Shown here: positions 11,385 through 24,360 of the stretch, in pieces
How positions within the stretch are numbered: position 1 is the stretch's first letter
Layout of the letters: each line of letters opens with the position of its first letter
NCBI GenBank assembly: GCA_030549775.1
Contig: CM060175.1
Span: forward strand, 3,472,564-3,536,563
Source of the DNA: Tamarix chinensis
Lineage: Eukaryota; Streptophyta; Magnoliopsida; Caryophyllales; Tamaricaceae
DNA length: 64,000 nucleotides
Reading direction: 5' to 3'
Program-made: the position numbers and the translations under genes
Notes under the pieces: model-generated
Seen by the model: only the letters and a program-made list of their open reading frames with translations
Databases searched by the model: none
What the model was told of the DNA's origin: nothing

Positions 11385-12660
11385 TTAATAAAAATGGTCC
11401 AATAATTGCAGCAACTTATCCTGCTTGTGCACCATGAGCTGCATGCAAAAATAAAAGGAGGAAAGGCTCGAAGAGGGGGTGAAAAGAAGAAAAATGGTTA
11501 TTTTTGGGTTGGGGTCTTTAGGATAGAAAAGAAGGTAGATAGGGAAGGATTTAAGGAAAGGGAATGTTGCAGGAGTAAAGAGGAGGTGTAGATGGATGCT
11601 GAGGATGGGTTGTTGGCAGCTAAGGAGGGCGGATGCGGTGGCAGCAAGGTGGCGAAGTTGGCTGCTGAGGTGGGTCGAGGTGGAGGGGCTGAGAAGGAAG
11701 GAAAAGAGGAGGGAAAAATGAAGGTGTTCGAGGACTTGTTTCGGCCAAACAATGTATGGGAATTGTAGAGGAGGTTGCAGAGAGTTGAATGGTGGGTTGG
11801 GTGGCGGGAGAGGCGGTCGGATAGCAACGGAAGGAGGGGTTGTAGGTGGGCTTCTGAGAAGGGAGAAAATGGGGAGGAAAAGAAGAGAGGAGGGAGGTGG
11901 AGTTGCGGGGTGGCTTGGACTGTGTTGGGGCAGTGCAGGGCGGTAGTAAAAGGGTGTAGAAGATGGTGCAGGGGCTTGGTGCAGCGGTTGAAGCGGCGGA
12001 GGGCGGTGGCGTGCAAAAACAAGGGTGGAATGGGATGAGAAGAAGTGGTAGAGAGAGAAGATCGGGGGGGGGTAAGGGCTTGAAAGGATGGGGCAGAAAA
12101 TGGTTGAAGGAAGAAAAAAAAGAAGAGGAAGGGTAGGGGGATAAGGGGCTGATCGGGTGGCAGTGTTTAGGGTCGCAGGGGTGGCAGGGAAGGTGGTAAG
12201 GTGGCAGGGAAGGGAGACGAAGAGGGGGAAAAACAGAGTAATGGGATGGTTTGTAGGGTTGGACAGGTCCGAAAATAGGAAGAAAATGATGGGTGAGAAG
12301 GAGGGCAGGTGGTGGCAGCGATGGGTGCAGGCGGTGGCAGCAGGCATGGCGTCGAACATGTAGGTGGTCGGGCGTGGAAGTCGAAGAAGAAGAAAGAAGG
12401 GAGAGGGGTGGGAGAGACTAGGCTGGTGCAGGGGAAAGAAAAAAAAGAGACTGGGTCGGCCGGTCCAGGGGAGAAAGGAAGGAGGAGAGGAGGAGGGCTG
12501 GGTTGGCTATGTGTGTGGGGCTGAAGAATAGGCCATCGGCCCAGGTGCAAGGAGGAGAGGCAAGCCTGGCAGCTTGAGCCAGGAAAAGAAAAAAAGAAAA
12601 AGAAAGGAAGGAGGAAAAGGAGAAAAGGAGAAGGAAAAGAAAAGGAAAGGAAAATGGGAA
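11385..12660 (-). other. Purine-skewed GC-rich island with low-complexity ORFs
   Basis: A ~1.25-kb block in the family B LTR where the plus strand is almost all G and A, in contrast to the AT-rich surroundings. The minus strand has a 324-codon open frame (11385-12359) and two overlapping ones (11498-12022, 12167-12550), all rich in Pro, Ser, Leu and His with no domain. Loss of T from the plus strand removes stop codons, which explains the frames. The start of a similar G-rich block appears at the end of copy 2 (about 63900-64000). It most likely belongs to the LTR transcribed leader/promoter region; translation is unsupported. Confidence 0.55.
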
Positions 12661-15002
12661 AATGGGAAAGTTTAAAATAATTGAATTTATAAAATAATAG
12701 GATGTAATATTTTTGATAATAAATTTATTTAATAATTTAATTTAATATAATTAAATATATGGGCTTAAAAAGGATAATTATAGTAAAATACTAGTTTGAA
12801 AATTTATTTAAGTAAAAATAATATGGTAAAATAACAAAATATTTATTTTTAATTTATTAAATACTCCTATCCAAATTTTTATACTAAAAAAAGTTATTTA
12901 TTAAATTATAAGTTTTCTAAATTTTTAGGAGATTACACAATTAATTCCATAAATATCCAAATTAGGTGTTTTTAAGTGATACACCAAACACATCACTAAA
13001 CATATAAACCATCAAATGAGTGTTTAGAGATGACACCAAACTTAACCAAATCAAGGTCCAAATATTATTATTTTGATCAATATTAAATTCAGGGCAAACA
13101 TGCTTGGAATCATGGTTAAAATGTTGTAAGTACATGGAAACATTAATATAGAAGGCCTCAATGAAGAATAATAGTTAACAAACAAACATAACAAAATACA
13201 ATCAGACTAGTCAATCGGTCCCTGAAAAACGTTGATTACTATGACCTAAATAGAAAATAAAACCAGTGGATTAGTCAAAAAATTGGTTCTACTAATCAAC
13301 TATTCATGGAAAACTAGTTGATGGATTTGACCAAACTGGTAGATGGTTCCAACAAAGACTAGACTACTCATCACAAGGTAACTGATTGATGGGTTTGGTA
13401 ATCCACTTAACTACACAAAGGAACCATTTGATTGGTTCATTGTACCAATTTACTCATCTCGCAACCAACGGATAAATTTTTTTAAATCGAGTGATTGTTC
13501 ACACAACTAGTCGATCAGTCCAACAAACCAGTCAACTAGTTTGGCCAAAATAGCACCTAGACTTGCGATCCACACATTCTAATTTCACCCAACATTACCA
13601 TATTAATCCTAGCATACATCTATTTCATTAAACATATAAAAATACATGTTGCACAAATAGAATCACATGGATACATGGTAATATTAACATTTAACAAAAT
13701 CATGCTTAAAACTACCAAAATCATGTGTAATATCAAAATATACTTAAATTTCATAGAAGAAGACTTTAACACATGATAAAATATAGGAATACAATCAACT
13801 CATGCTTATAAAAGAAACACACCAAGTGCATGGAACCACAACAAACAACAAAAGGCCTTATTCATATTAAATACAAGAATGCCTTACTTTTAAGTAATGT
13901 TTATAACATAAAATACTCCTAACTTGATGGTTGTCTACTAGGAATTTAATTCCTAAGATAATCAAGAATTAAAACCATTAAAAATTATTTTTACAACTTA
14001 ATAAAAAATGAAATCAAAATAAGGAGAAGAAAAATTATGCAATACAACATTTTCTCATGATTGAAATCCCAAAAAATAAAATAAAATTCATGGTCTTTAA
14101 CCTTTCAAAAACTTTAACCCTCCCTTATTTTAAGAGAAACAAAGAAGAGCTAAAGCTAAAATGAGAAGAAGAAAGAAGAGACAATCATTGTGACCAAAAG
14201 ATAGGGAGTAAGAGATCAACCTTTGTTTTTCCATTAGAGAAGAAAAGAGAATAAAATTGAAGAATTCCCAATACTTGAGAAATCTTTATAAAGAAAAGGG
14301 AGAGAGTTAACAAATATAGATGATAGAGAGTAAATTGAACTAGGAATGAGGTGTATAAGAGGGATGTGTTGGTCAGCATACCTAAGTGGGAGAGAGAGAA
14401 GTCTGACCTAGGTTAAGTGTGAGTATCTAAAAGTGTAAGGATATCACAAATTGATGTGAGGGAGGTAAGGTGTGACAAAAATAGACATAGTAGAGGTTTA
14501 TTAGGTTAGGTGAGTAGTGTAGAAAATTAAACACACAACCATGGTTGCCAGAAGAGAGAGGAAAGTGAGGGGAAGTAGAGAAGGTGAGATATGCCTCAAA
14601 AAGTGTATTTGAAATTGTTTTAGCTAAATGAAATTAGAAAGTGATCCAAATAATATAAAAATAATCCAAAGTGCCAAAATATAATTTCTAGCATAAATAT
14701 ATTCTAATTAAAATTTTTCATAAATATTGGAAAAGGGTTTGAGTCAAAATCAGATAATGATATAAAATCGTATGAGAACCTATTGATCGGTTTGAACAAA
14801 CCAATTGTCTGTTTTATTAGGGAATATAATTGCTAGTTCCTAAACATGTACTAGTTGATCGGTTAAGCAATTTAGTCGATTGGTGTGCTTGAAATTCACA
14901 ACTTTATTAAAATTTCAAACCCTTTTCAAAGCTAAAACTCATTTATTTTATATCAACATAATTTTAAATATAATTTGAAGGATTTTAGGATGGGGCATTA
15001 CA

Positions 15003-15398
15003 CTCTTGACCAGCTAATTAAATATCCATATGTGGTTTATTTTGACAATGGGTTTTTTCGTATAAAAATAAAGGGGAAGGTTATTTCTAATCCATATTTG
15101 GGAGGGAAAACTCAAGCTACCTAAGACACAACTCAATATATTTCACTTTATGTTTTAATATCTTATTCAAATATGATCATATTGATCACATAACCATATA
15201 TAATCAATCTAATCATAGAAATTTATAACCAAACCTAATACTTTCATTTATTCCATATAAACTATAACTAAAGCCCTTTTTTGGACAAGATACTTAGAAT
15301 TTTTTTTAAATGGGATCTATATCCTGAACTCAAAGGATAATATAAGTCCCTGCCATTAGCATAAAGCCAAAATATCATTGGTCAAGGCATAAAGTGTA
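15003..15398. other. AT-rich spacer, nothing recognised
   Basis: Between the family A LTR edge and the next LTR start. No gene, repeat unit or retroelement domain was seen. It may be the original insertion target of the two LTRs. Confidence 0.4.
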
Positions 15399-17850
15399 GC
15401 ACCCCCATTTTTAACACTTTAAAATATAAATTTATAATTTTCATAACCGATTAAGGAATATAGTGTAATCACAAAATATTTAAGTGTTTATGTCAAACTT
15501 AGCATAAGTTCGATCTCCTTAACTTCCTAATGTCAAGTTCTAAGGCTAAACAAGTAAAAAAAAGACCAAATAGGAGCGACAAAAAAAAGAAAATAATATT
15601 ATGAAGGTTATAGATAATACAATCTATGTACAATGATTAATAAAAATACATAATGGGACACATGATTTCAAAAGGAAAACTGACACAACACAAGCTAACA
15701 TCCAAAGATGGGACATCAGTTTGCTTTAACTCTTAGACCTTGAGATCCAATCCTTGAAAGGAATATCCTCCCAAGGATCCTCACCACCCTTGTAAGTCTT
15801 TTGCTACTCCATGGCCATACATGATCATATGTAAATGTAGTATCAGTACGACTTCCTTATAAATAGTAAATCATAATGTTTCTAAAGAGGTATTATGCTC
15901 ACATTACATATAGATATAGAATAATGAGAAACATGCTTACATAATAATCACCTAAATTCATAATATCAAATACTTGACATGCTTGCATACTTCCACACAA
16001 AGAATAATCAACAAGACCTCAATAAGGACAACCACAAACTAGGGTCTAACACACTTCACAAATAATAAGGTAAACCTTAATATAATGATTAAGAAGAGTT
16101 TTTAGTGATCCATCTAATTCAACTAATTATTACTTCTTGAGAGAAATATGACCCCATAGTCCAAGAAATGATTGCTATGGATAAAAACAAACCAAAAAAA
16201 TTAACCCACTAACCTCCTAATATCACATCATAGAGGTTACATGACATCAAGTCATCTATAACAAACAACTAAAATCTTGATATCATGTTATAGAAGTTAC
16301 ACCACTTATGTCATGTATACACAAGCTAAACACTCAATTCCTTAAGTAGACATACCCCTATAGGATTTTGTGATTCCCTATGAGTAGAAATGAGCCTTTT
16401 GACTTTAAGGTCTAACTATGCACTTATTGGCCCTATCAAGGTATAAGATCCATTTCCAACCCTTATTTCTTTCACCTTAAGCACTTAGTATCTTATTCAA
16501 TTTAATATGATTATTATTCAAAGGACACTAAGGTCTCACACAAAAATAAAATCAACTAAGGACAACAAAGGCCACTATAATTAATGCCATCACAACTTAG
16601 GATTAGGTGTCATGCCATAACCTGAATAATTAACTTTATTCAATAATTTATTAACCATTTTTTTGAAATTATTCTAAGGTTAATTAACAAGGTGAAAATA
16701 TATGGTGAACCCTAAGTCAACTAAGGTGAACTAAAGCCAAACTAGTCTAATTATTCACACTAGACACATTTTAGTCACAAATAAGCAAAATGCACTTCAA
16801 CTCTAGTTATTTATTTTTATTTTATTTACCACCAAAATTTATTATGATGATTATTTCTTATGAAAAGGCTAAAGTAAAATTATTGAAATTAATCAATCAT
16901 ACATATATATTCTATGACATGGAAAAATATTATATTGCCCATAAGCAAGAATGTAACATATTATACATATAAAACCCCAAGTACATTTCTAAAATATTAT
17001 AAATTTCAATGTACTTATGCATAATGAATTAAGGACATAAATTGGAATTCATGGAGGCAATTAATCATGACATATGGAAAAATAAGTTTTTTTTTATCCC
17101 CAGGGAATACAAATAAAGAGTCATCTAACTTACCCTAGTCATACTCAAATACTAGCATGATACATATCACAATTTTACTAAAATATTTAAGGATATAATT
17201 CATGTATGAAATATCACAAAATATATTGGAAAGATGAAAACTCTACCTTAAACCTAAACCCTAGTCATGTATAATATTCTAGTAACAATTTATATATTAA
17301 CCCATGCATAGATTTACATATTTTCAAAGAAATAAAAGCATATATGATTATAAAATAATGTTGACCTTCTAGTTCATTCAATGCCTTAAACTTTGAATGA
17401 TGAGAAGAAATAAATTTAAATGAATTAATATGGTTTTTTAAGTGTGTATGATCTATGATTGATAACAAAAGAGTCAAAACTTACTCAAATTATCTTTGAA
17501 GTGCACACTTAAAAAAGAGTAATCAAGTTTCAAAGCATAAGAGAATACTATATAATGACAAAGAAGACTTAAGAAATCAAGGTGTATACTTCATGTCCTA
17601 GTCAATCTTATAAAGGAGGATGAGAAAATATTTTAATGTCTTGAGATGTTTTTAAGTCCTTCTTAAAACTATTTTGATAAAATATTCCATGTTTATTTAA
17701 ATCTAAAACTCTTTAAAAATTGTTTTCAATCATATTGGTTCTAGTTGAATCCATTCAATATGTTTAAAGACCAAACAAATATTTTAGTTCAAACCTAGGG
17801 CACTAAATGTATAAAAACTCAAATAAATTGATTGGTTTAGTAAATTGATT
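15399..17850 (-). mobile_element. Third Tekay-like LTR (partial, family C)
   Basis: Begins TGTAGCACCCCCATTTTTAA, the canonical Tekay LTR terminus. Its arrangement matches the left (U5) end of family B, including a 'tactccatggccatacatgatcat' type segment before 15850 like the GTAGCACTTG segment of B. Near 17820 it carries the AATTGATTGGTTTAG motif found early in U3 of family A LTRs. No right terminus was found; the sequence is interrupted near 17850. Few words are shared with A or B, so the family is old or distinct. Confidence 0.5.
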
Positions 17851-17859
17851 GATTAGTGA

Positions 17860-18470
17860 TGACTTCTAACCGCAAGTATGTAGTGTTGAAGTAGCATGCA
17901 AGGTTGATCCCATAAGGACTAGGAAGTGAGCAATGAGATAGTGAAAAGATCTCCTATGTCTAGACTAACGATAGGGGACAGATGATGTCTAACTCTAAAT
18001 GAAAATAAATTGTGCAAACTAAATCCAACTATAATATAAGAACAAGTGAAATTTAGTTAGAGAAAAGGCTAAGGTTCCAGCCATTCCTGTCAACCCCAAT
18101 GTGATTGAATATTAACCCCACATCCTAAATCAAAATACTTTGTCATGAATGCCAACCAAAGTATATAGTGTAATGCTCTCTCAAGCCACAACACCTTATT
18201 GTATATTAAGACTCATCTATATCTAGTATGAAAGTAAAAATAGGCAATGCATTATTATGTATCATATTCCTTTTTTTTAGTTGTAGAAGCCAACCAATGT
18301 CTCTTGACTTTGTGGTTTGATCTCTAGTCATGCTAATGGAGCCCACTCCGACTCATCTCTCGAATCTCACTGGGTTTCTCTAAATAATAATAGAAAATTA
18401 ATCAATTTTCCCTATTATTCCAATAAATGGGTTAAGATGAAGTGCCAAATTGGGATTTTTCCTAGAGAGT
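17860..18470. other. Unclassified ~0.6-kb segment
   Basis: Interrupts LTR-like DNA rich in AATTGATTGG motifs on both sides. It contains GCAAGTATGTAGTG…GATCCCATAAGGAC and CTCATCTCTCGAATCTCAC, a text style shared with dispersed plant retroelement non-coding regions. No open frame, PBS or terminal repeat was found. Confidence 0.3.
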
Positions 18471-19358
18471 AAATCAAATAGCTGGCTTGAGTAAATTGAT
18501 CGAATGGTTTTAAGGGTACATTAACTAGTTTACTAGATCTTTCTATAGATCAAATATCTTCATTGAACCAAATATATACATTACAAACTAATTGATTGGT
18601 TCAATAATTAATCAATTGGTTTAAGTAACCGTACTATTTTCATCTTATGTATGAATATATTCAGTTCACTTGGTTGAAAAATTGATTGATTACTCTAGGT
18701 AACTAATCAATTGGTTTGATCAACAATTTGTTTGGTTAACATTAAGTCTTGAAAAGTTTATCTATTATTCGAGCAATGCATATGTGCTATTTTAATACAA
18801 TGATTGCATAGTAGTGCATATGTATAAATAACATTTATGAGCTAGTAAACAAAAACATTTTGACTTATTAATGGAGGTACAAATCAATTATTTACTCCTA
18901 CTTACAATTAATTCTCAACTACTTTCATATTCATCTCAAGTTGAGATATTCTTTTAAAAGTGTTTGTGCTCATTCTTCTTAGTTAAAAATTACTCATTGA
19001 TAAAGCTTTTTTGACTTTCATATTAGTATCATTTGGGAGATATATTATACTCAACCACAACTTTCCACAAAACTCATTATATTAAGGTCTTATGATGCCT
19101 AACATTTTTGGTAAAGGTCATTAGATTTGTAGATCCATAAACCTATAGAGAATAACTAGGGTAACTCGTAAATCATCTCTTTAAAGGTCATTGTCATAGA
19201 AAAATCATACATTAAGAGAGAAGTGATCATCAATACACACACTAGAGATTCAAAATTCAAAAGGCAAACACTTTTGGTAGTGGAAGTATTGCATGTAACA
19301 TTTTTATTTTCTCATTTTCATTCCAAATGCCTAATTCACCCCCTCTAGAGTTCTTTTA
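18470..19358 (+). mobile_element. Probable 5' LTR of SIRE-type copia element
   Basis: Sequence directly upstream of the copia PBS. The last 200 bp (GGTCATTGTCATAG, GAGATTCAAAATTCAA, TAATTCACCCCCTCTAGAG) has the wording of SIRE-lineage LTR ends. The left limit is not defined, because no clearly matching 3' LTR was recognised by eye near 25.5-27.7 kb. Confidence 0.5.
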
Positions 19359-19359
19359 A

Positions 19360-19372
19360 TTGGTATTAGAGC
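19360..19372 (+). other. Primer-binding site, SIRE-type copia
   Basis: TTGGTATTAGAGC matches the initiator-tRNA-Met complementary TGGTATCAGAGC with one change. It lies between the LTR end and the gag leader. Confidence 0.8.
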
Positions 19373-19449
19373 TTGGAAACTTATAAAGGATCTAAAAATC
19401 TAAGTTGGAAAGATCACCCTTGAGAGGAATTGATTAATTTAGATTGAGC

Positions 19450-21480
19450 AAATGAATCTCCACCACAAAGACTCTAATGTTCTATTGAGAAAATTTTTCT
19501 TATTGGAAGAACAAAATGATTTTCTTCATAAAGGCTTAAGATTACAATATGTGGTCCATTATAATTGATTGGTTAATCAAAATCATGAAGGAGGTCGATG
19601 ACACAATGGTTGAGAAAATATGATTTGAAGTTTGAGATTCTGATAAAAAAACCTAACTCTCAACAATAAAGCCACCATGATGTTATAATGTATGCTTAGA
19701 GAAAAAGAGTATCATTGAATGCAATCATGAAACACCACCAAACACATTTAGAAAAACGTCTCTTAATGCATGAACGAACAAAATAGGTAAAGAATCAGAG
19801 AGTAACCCTTCATCCTAGAAAATATGAGTTCTTCTATATGAAGCAATTAGAATCAATAAGTGAGTTGAGCAATTGATTCACCTCCATCGTGAACAACCTA
19901 AAAGCATTGGGGAAAATTTTCATTAAGGATGAGAAAGTAAGAAAGGTGTTGAGACCTATTATAAAAGAGTGGATTCCAACGGCCATGGATATTAAAGAAG
20001 AAAGAGACCTTAAATGTATGACTAGTGATAAGCTCTTTGGAAATATCATGGTCCATCAATCTAATATGGAAGAGATTGGTAAATAAAAGAGGAAGAAGAC
20101 TATATCTGTAAAATCTGTATCCTATTTAAGGTAAAAGGTGATCTTAATCGAAGAATAGGTTGAAGATGAAGATGGAGATGGTGACGACCCAATGGATAAA
20201 GAAGAATTAACACTCGCCACTAATCAATTCAAAATATTTCTTTCATTTGGAGGAGGGAAACATACATCTAACATTTCAATGAGGCTAAGGGATTCATCAA
20301 AGGATGACAAGATCAAGTGTCACAACTATAGCAAGCCCAAAACATTTTATTCAAGATTGTTATGAGTTCATAAATGAGATTAACTGGCATAATATAAGCT
20401 ATACTAACATCAAGAAAGGTCATGGATTTATTTGGAGAAATTAATATAGAACCATCCAAAGAAGATTAAGAGGTACAAAACCTCTATTATATAACACTCA
20501 AAGATGAGTATGAAGATGCTAATGAGGTAAGATGTGAATCTCCATATTCATATGATAAATTATTATGCGTCTTGCATGATTCTCTCTGGGAAAATGAAAA
20601 AGTGACTAATAAATAAGAAAATTAGAAAAAAAACACTATATTGCTTAAATAAATTGCTAAAAAACTTGCTTAATTACCATACTATCTTATAATCTTGCAT
20701 AATGCACATCAAAATTGAGATAAATGAAAAGTAATTGAATTTGATGCGTATAAGAAATTCATTGATACTGATTAAAAGATGAAGATGGATTAACTATAAC
20801 CTAAGTTGATCCACAAACCAAGTGTGATAGGTTTGTAAAGGTGTCCTATAATTTCACTAAAAGTGAAGAAGGATTAAACATGTTGCTAAGTGCTCAAAAA
20901 CATTAGAAGGACCTTGAAGGATTAGGATATGGTGTAAAAAAAATATGTAATGAAGAACTAAACTCCAAAGATTTTTTTTATTAAATCCTCAAAGGCTCAT
21001 CAATTACATGCCTCTCCTATATCTAGTGCTTATAATGTGTGTGGAAAAAATGGACATCCCTATTTAATGTGTAGGTATGGAGAAAATGAAAAATTCACTT
21101 CTACTCATAAGAAAGGCATGGTATTAAAAAAAAGGTAATGAAGCACCAAACTCTAAAGATTTTTTTTTCTTAAAAGCCTCACAGGCTCATCAATTACATG
21201 CCTCTCCTATATTTAGTGCTTTTAATGTGTGTGGAAAAAATGGACATCCCTCTTTGATGTGTAGTCATGAAGAGAATAAAAAATTCACTTCTACTCATAA
21301 AAAGAAAATGTTTTGCAATTTGTGTGGAAGAAACATTCATGTTGCTTCTTCTTGTGGTTTTACAAAAAATGTCAAGGCTATTTCAAAATTCAATCAGGTG
21401 TGAGTACCTAAAGGAACCATCTTGAAATAATTGAACATTAACCCAATAAGGACTAAACGAAAATACACCTAAACTAGGAA
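19450..21480 (+). pseudogene. SIRE-type copia gag
   Basis: Decayed gag of a copia element. The capsid-like UBN2 domain is recognisable at 19860-20090: FTSIVNNLKALGKIF, VRKVLRPIIKEWIPTAMDI and LFGNIMVHQ. Zinc-knuckle regions follow: a damaged one near 20310 (IKCHNYSKPK), two copies of CGKNGHP-x3-MC with the first Cys lost (21035 and 21225), and one intact C-x2-C-x4-H-x4-C (CNLCGRNIHVASSC) near 21312. Many stops and frameshifts are present. A ~190-bp tandem duplication explains the doubled knuckle. Confidence 0.8.
20947..21322 (+). repeat. ~190-bp tandem duplication in copia gag
   Basis: 20947-21134 and 21135-21322 are near copies. Offsets of 188-190 bp were measured at GTAATGAAG, GGCTCATCAATTACATG and AAATTCACTTCTACTCATAA. 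Each copy carries one zinc-knuckle remnant. Confidence 0.9.
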
Positions 21481-24360
21481 TTTTGTGATCACATGTTGTC
21501 TTGGAAGTGAAAAGTATTCACAAATTGTTTCTTGATAGTGGGTACTCAAGGCACATGATGAGTGATTGTACAATGTTCACAACATTAATATCCTACAATG
21601 GAGCGAGTGCTAATTTTGGCAACAACTCTGAAGGCAAGATCAGTAGAGTTGGCAGCATTAGTATCAATAACTCTAAACCCTTCATTTACAATGTGTAATT
21701 AATTGTGTTAAGCATAATATTATTAGCATTAGTAAACATTTTGATAAGGGATTTTAAGTCAGTTTCTCTTAGTCTCACTATATGATTTCAAATAGCATGT
21801 ATAAATCCTTATTGTTTATATGTCCACACATTAACAATGTCCATATGCTTGATGTGAATTCAATTAAATTGCATAATACATGCTTAAGTACTATAGATAA
21901 TGATGCATGGTTATTTCATAAGAGAATAACACATGGTAGTATGGATTTATTAAAAAAATTAGCTTGAAAAGATTTAATACTCAGTCTTCCTAAAATAAAA
22001 TTTGGAAAATACAAACTATGTGAGGCATGCCAATAATGAAAACAACATAGAGGATCATTTAAACCAAAAAATGTTGTGATCACATCTAAACCACTTGAAA
22101 TACTTCATATATACATGTTTGGACGTACTAAGACACATAACATGAGTAGTTGTAGATATGCACTAGTCATTGTGTATGATTACTCTTGATATATGTGGAC
22201 CTTATTTCTTTCCATTGAGGATGATTCTTTTAATGCATCTAGGTTGAAAAGGGATCAATGATCCATGCTATAAGAAGTGATCATAGTAAAGAACTTGAAA
22301 ATTCCAACTTCACCAAATTTTGTGATAAAAAAAAATCTTCCACAACTTCTTGGCCCTGAGGACTCCATAACAAAATGGTTTTGTCAAGAGAAAGAACAAG
22401 AATTTATAAGAAGTAGCAAGAATCACACTATGTGAGTCCAAACTTTCTAGATACTTTAAGGTTGAAAATTTATTAACCACCAACAATGTGATGAATCATT
22501 TTTTGTTTTTTCCATTCTCAATAAAATACCCTATGAGCTCTATAAATGTAAGAAAACCACATGTTAGATACATTTGGTTCTAAATTATTTTTCCTAAACA
22601 ATAGGATGAGAAATTTAGGTAAGTTTAAATCTAAAGCTGATGAAGGTATTTCACTGGATATTCATTATAATCTTATTGAATCTTCAACAAAAGAATCTTA
22701 TCTTTTTTGAAGAATCATTACATTTTTATTTTGATAAATCTACCTCTGGTATAAAAATTAAAATTCTTAATGAATTATATCTATCAATTCAAGTGGATGA
22801 CTTTCCTAAACAAGAAGAGTCAAAAAACAAAAAGGATCAACTCAAAGAGGATGAATATGCTCCTTCTATTTCTCCTCATGAGGATTAAGTTAGAGAATAT
22901 CTCCAAAGAGCTTCGAAATGTGTGTATGTAAATCCTTAAGAGCACATCAATGGTGATACATCAAGGGGAGTGGCCACTTGATCCTCAATAAGTAACATCT
23001 ATAACCATTTAGCATTTTTATCCTAAGTGGAATCTGAATATTACTTGGAAGCCATGAATGATGCGACTTAGATCATGGAATTACAAGATGAGCTTAACCA
23101 ATCTGAGAAAAATAAAGTATGGGAATTATTTTTTATACCTCTAAATAAGCCCATCATTAGAACTAAATGGTTCTTTAGAAATAATTTAGATGAAGGGGTA
23201 TTGTGATTATAAATAAATCCTAATTGGTTTCCAAGGGCTGTAAATAATAGGAAACCATTACTTTTTAAGAAATCTTTGCCCCTGTAGCTATACTTGGGGA
23301 TATACACATGCTTCTAGCATTTGCATCATCCATTTGTTTCACTCTATATCAAATGGATGTTAAAAGTATATTTTTAAATTATTTTATTTAGGAGGAAGTA
23401 TATGTTAAACAAAAACCTTTATTTGAAGATATTTCAACACCTAACCATGTCTATAAGCTCAAAAAGGCACTCCACAACCTCAAATAGGTTTCTAAGGCTT
23501 GATATGATGTCTTAGTAAGTTTGTAAGTAACAAATTATTTGAGTGAGGAAAAATTTATAGATTTTTTTTATTAGAAAACTAAGAAAGATATGTTTCTAGC
23601 ATAAATTTATATTTATGACATTATTGTTTGTTCTACTAGAGAAACCTTATGCAAATAATTTTCTAAGATGATGTGTAGTGAGCTTGAGATGATTATTTTG
23701 GGAGCATTGACATACTTCCAAGGCTAAAATTCAAACAAACCATGAAATAAATCTTTTTCAACCAAGAAAAGTTCACCAAGGAACTCCTAAAGAAAGTTAG
23801 AATGAATGAAATCAAACTTTGTAGTACCCTCATGGTAACAATGTTGGTCAAAGACTCTATTGAGGTATGACTAGATCGCTTGTATGTATTATGATATATA
23901 GGAAAGAAATCATGTTTAGTGTATGATAATGTTCTTGATTTGAATGTAATACTAATGAATCTCACTTAATAGTTGTTAAAAGAATTATTAAGTATTTAAT
24001 TGGCACATATAATCTTAAATTATTTTATGTTAGTGATACCATCGTAGACCTTGTTGGTTACTCTGATGTAGATTTTATATGATACAAGGTAGATAGAAAA
24101 ATCACATTGGGTATTGGTCAATTTATAGGAGATTCTGTAGTTAGATGGCATAGTAAGAAATAGTATAGTGTTGCATTATCAACATTAGAAGCAAAATATG
24201 TGGCCACTATAGCTTAATGTTCTAAACTCATTTGGATGAAGCACCAATTAAGTGATTTTGGATGTAAGATTAATAAAATTTCCATTAGTTGTGATAACAA
24301 ATGTGCTAATTTCCATATTAATAATCCAGTTCAACACTCAAATTCCAAGCATATTGAAAT

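Larger units (their letters stand above)
7771..12937 (-). mobile_element. Family B solo LTR (Tekay-like), 5.17 kb
   Basis: Bounded by TGTAACACCCCCAAAATTTA on the left and, as the reverse complement of the right end, TGTAATCTCCTAAAAATTTA. These form the long terminal inverted repeat typical of Tekay/Del LTRs. A perfect 5-bp target duplication CAATT lies at 7766-7770 and 12938-12942, and the flanks are adjacent pieces of one family A LTR. No gag or pol is present, so it is a solo LTR. Orientation (minus) is inferred from the arrangement of the left end, which resembles the reverse complement of family A U5. A second, diverged copy starts at 60902. The length is long for an LTR but within the known Tekay range. 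Confidence 0.85.
7445..15002 (-). mobile_element. Family A (Tekay-like) LTR fragment, minus strand, split by family B
   Basis: The right part (12938-15002) read on the minus strand begins TGTAATGCCCCATCC and follows the family A LTRs of 43-60 kb closely: AAATAAATGAGTTTTRG early, the CTTAGGAATT hinge near 13950, and the paired 'GTGTTTAGAGATGACACCAAA' type blocks near 12960-13060. The left part (7445-7770) matches the later LTR region, including GGGATACCTCACCC read on the plus strand (about 7556). The two halves were contiguous before family B inserted. The U5 end is missing beyond about 7445 and no internal domain follows 15002, so this is a truncated solo LTR. Confidence 0.8.

Noticed and set aside
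11385..12359. 324-codon minus-strand ORF as a real protein
   Set aside because: Low-complexity Pro/Ser/Leu/His text, overlapping frames equally open, explained by the purine skew; no domain.
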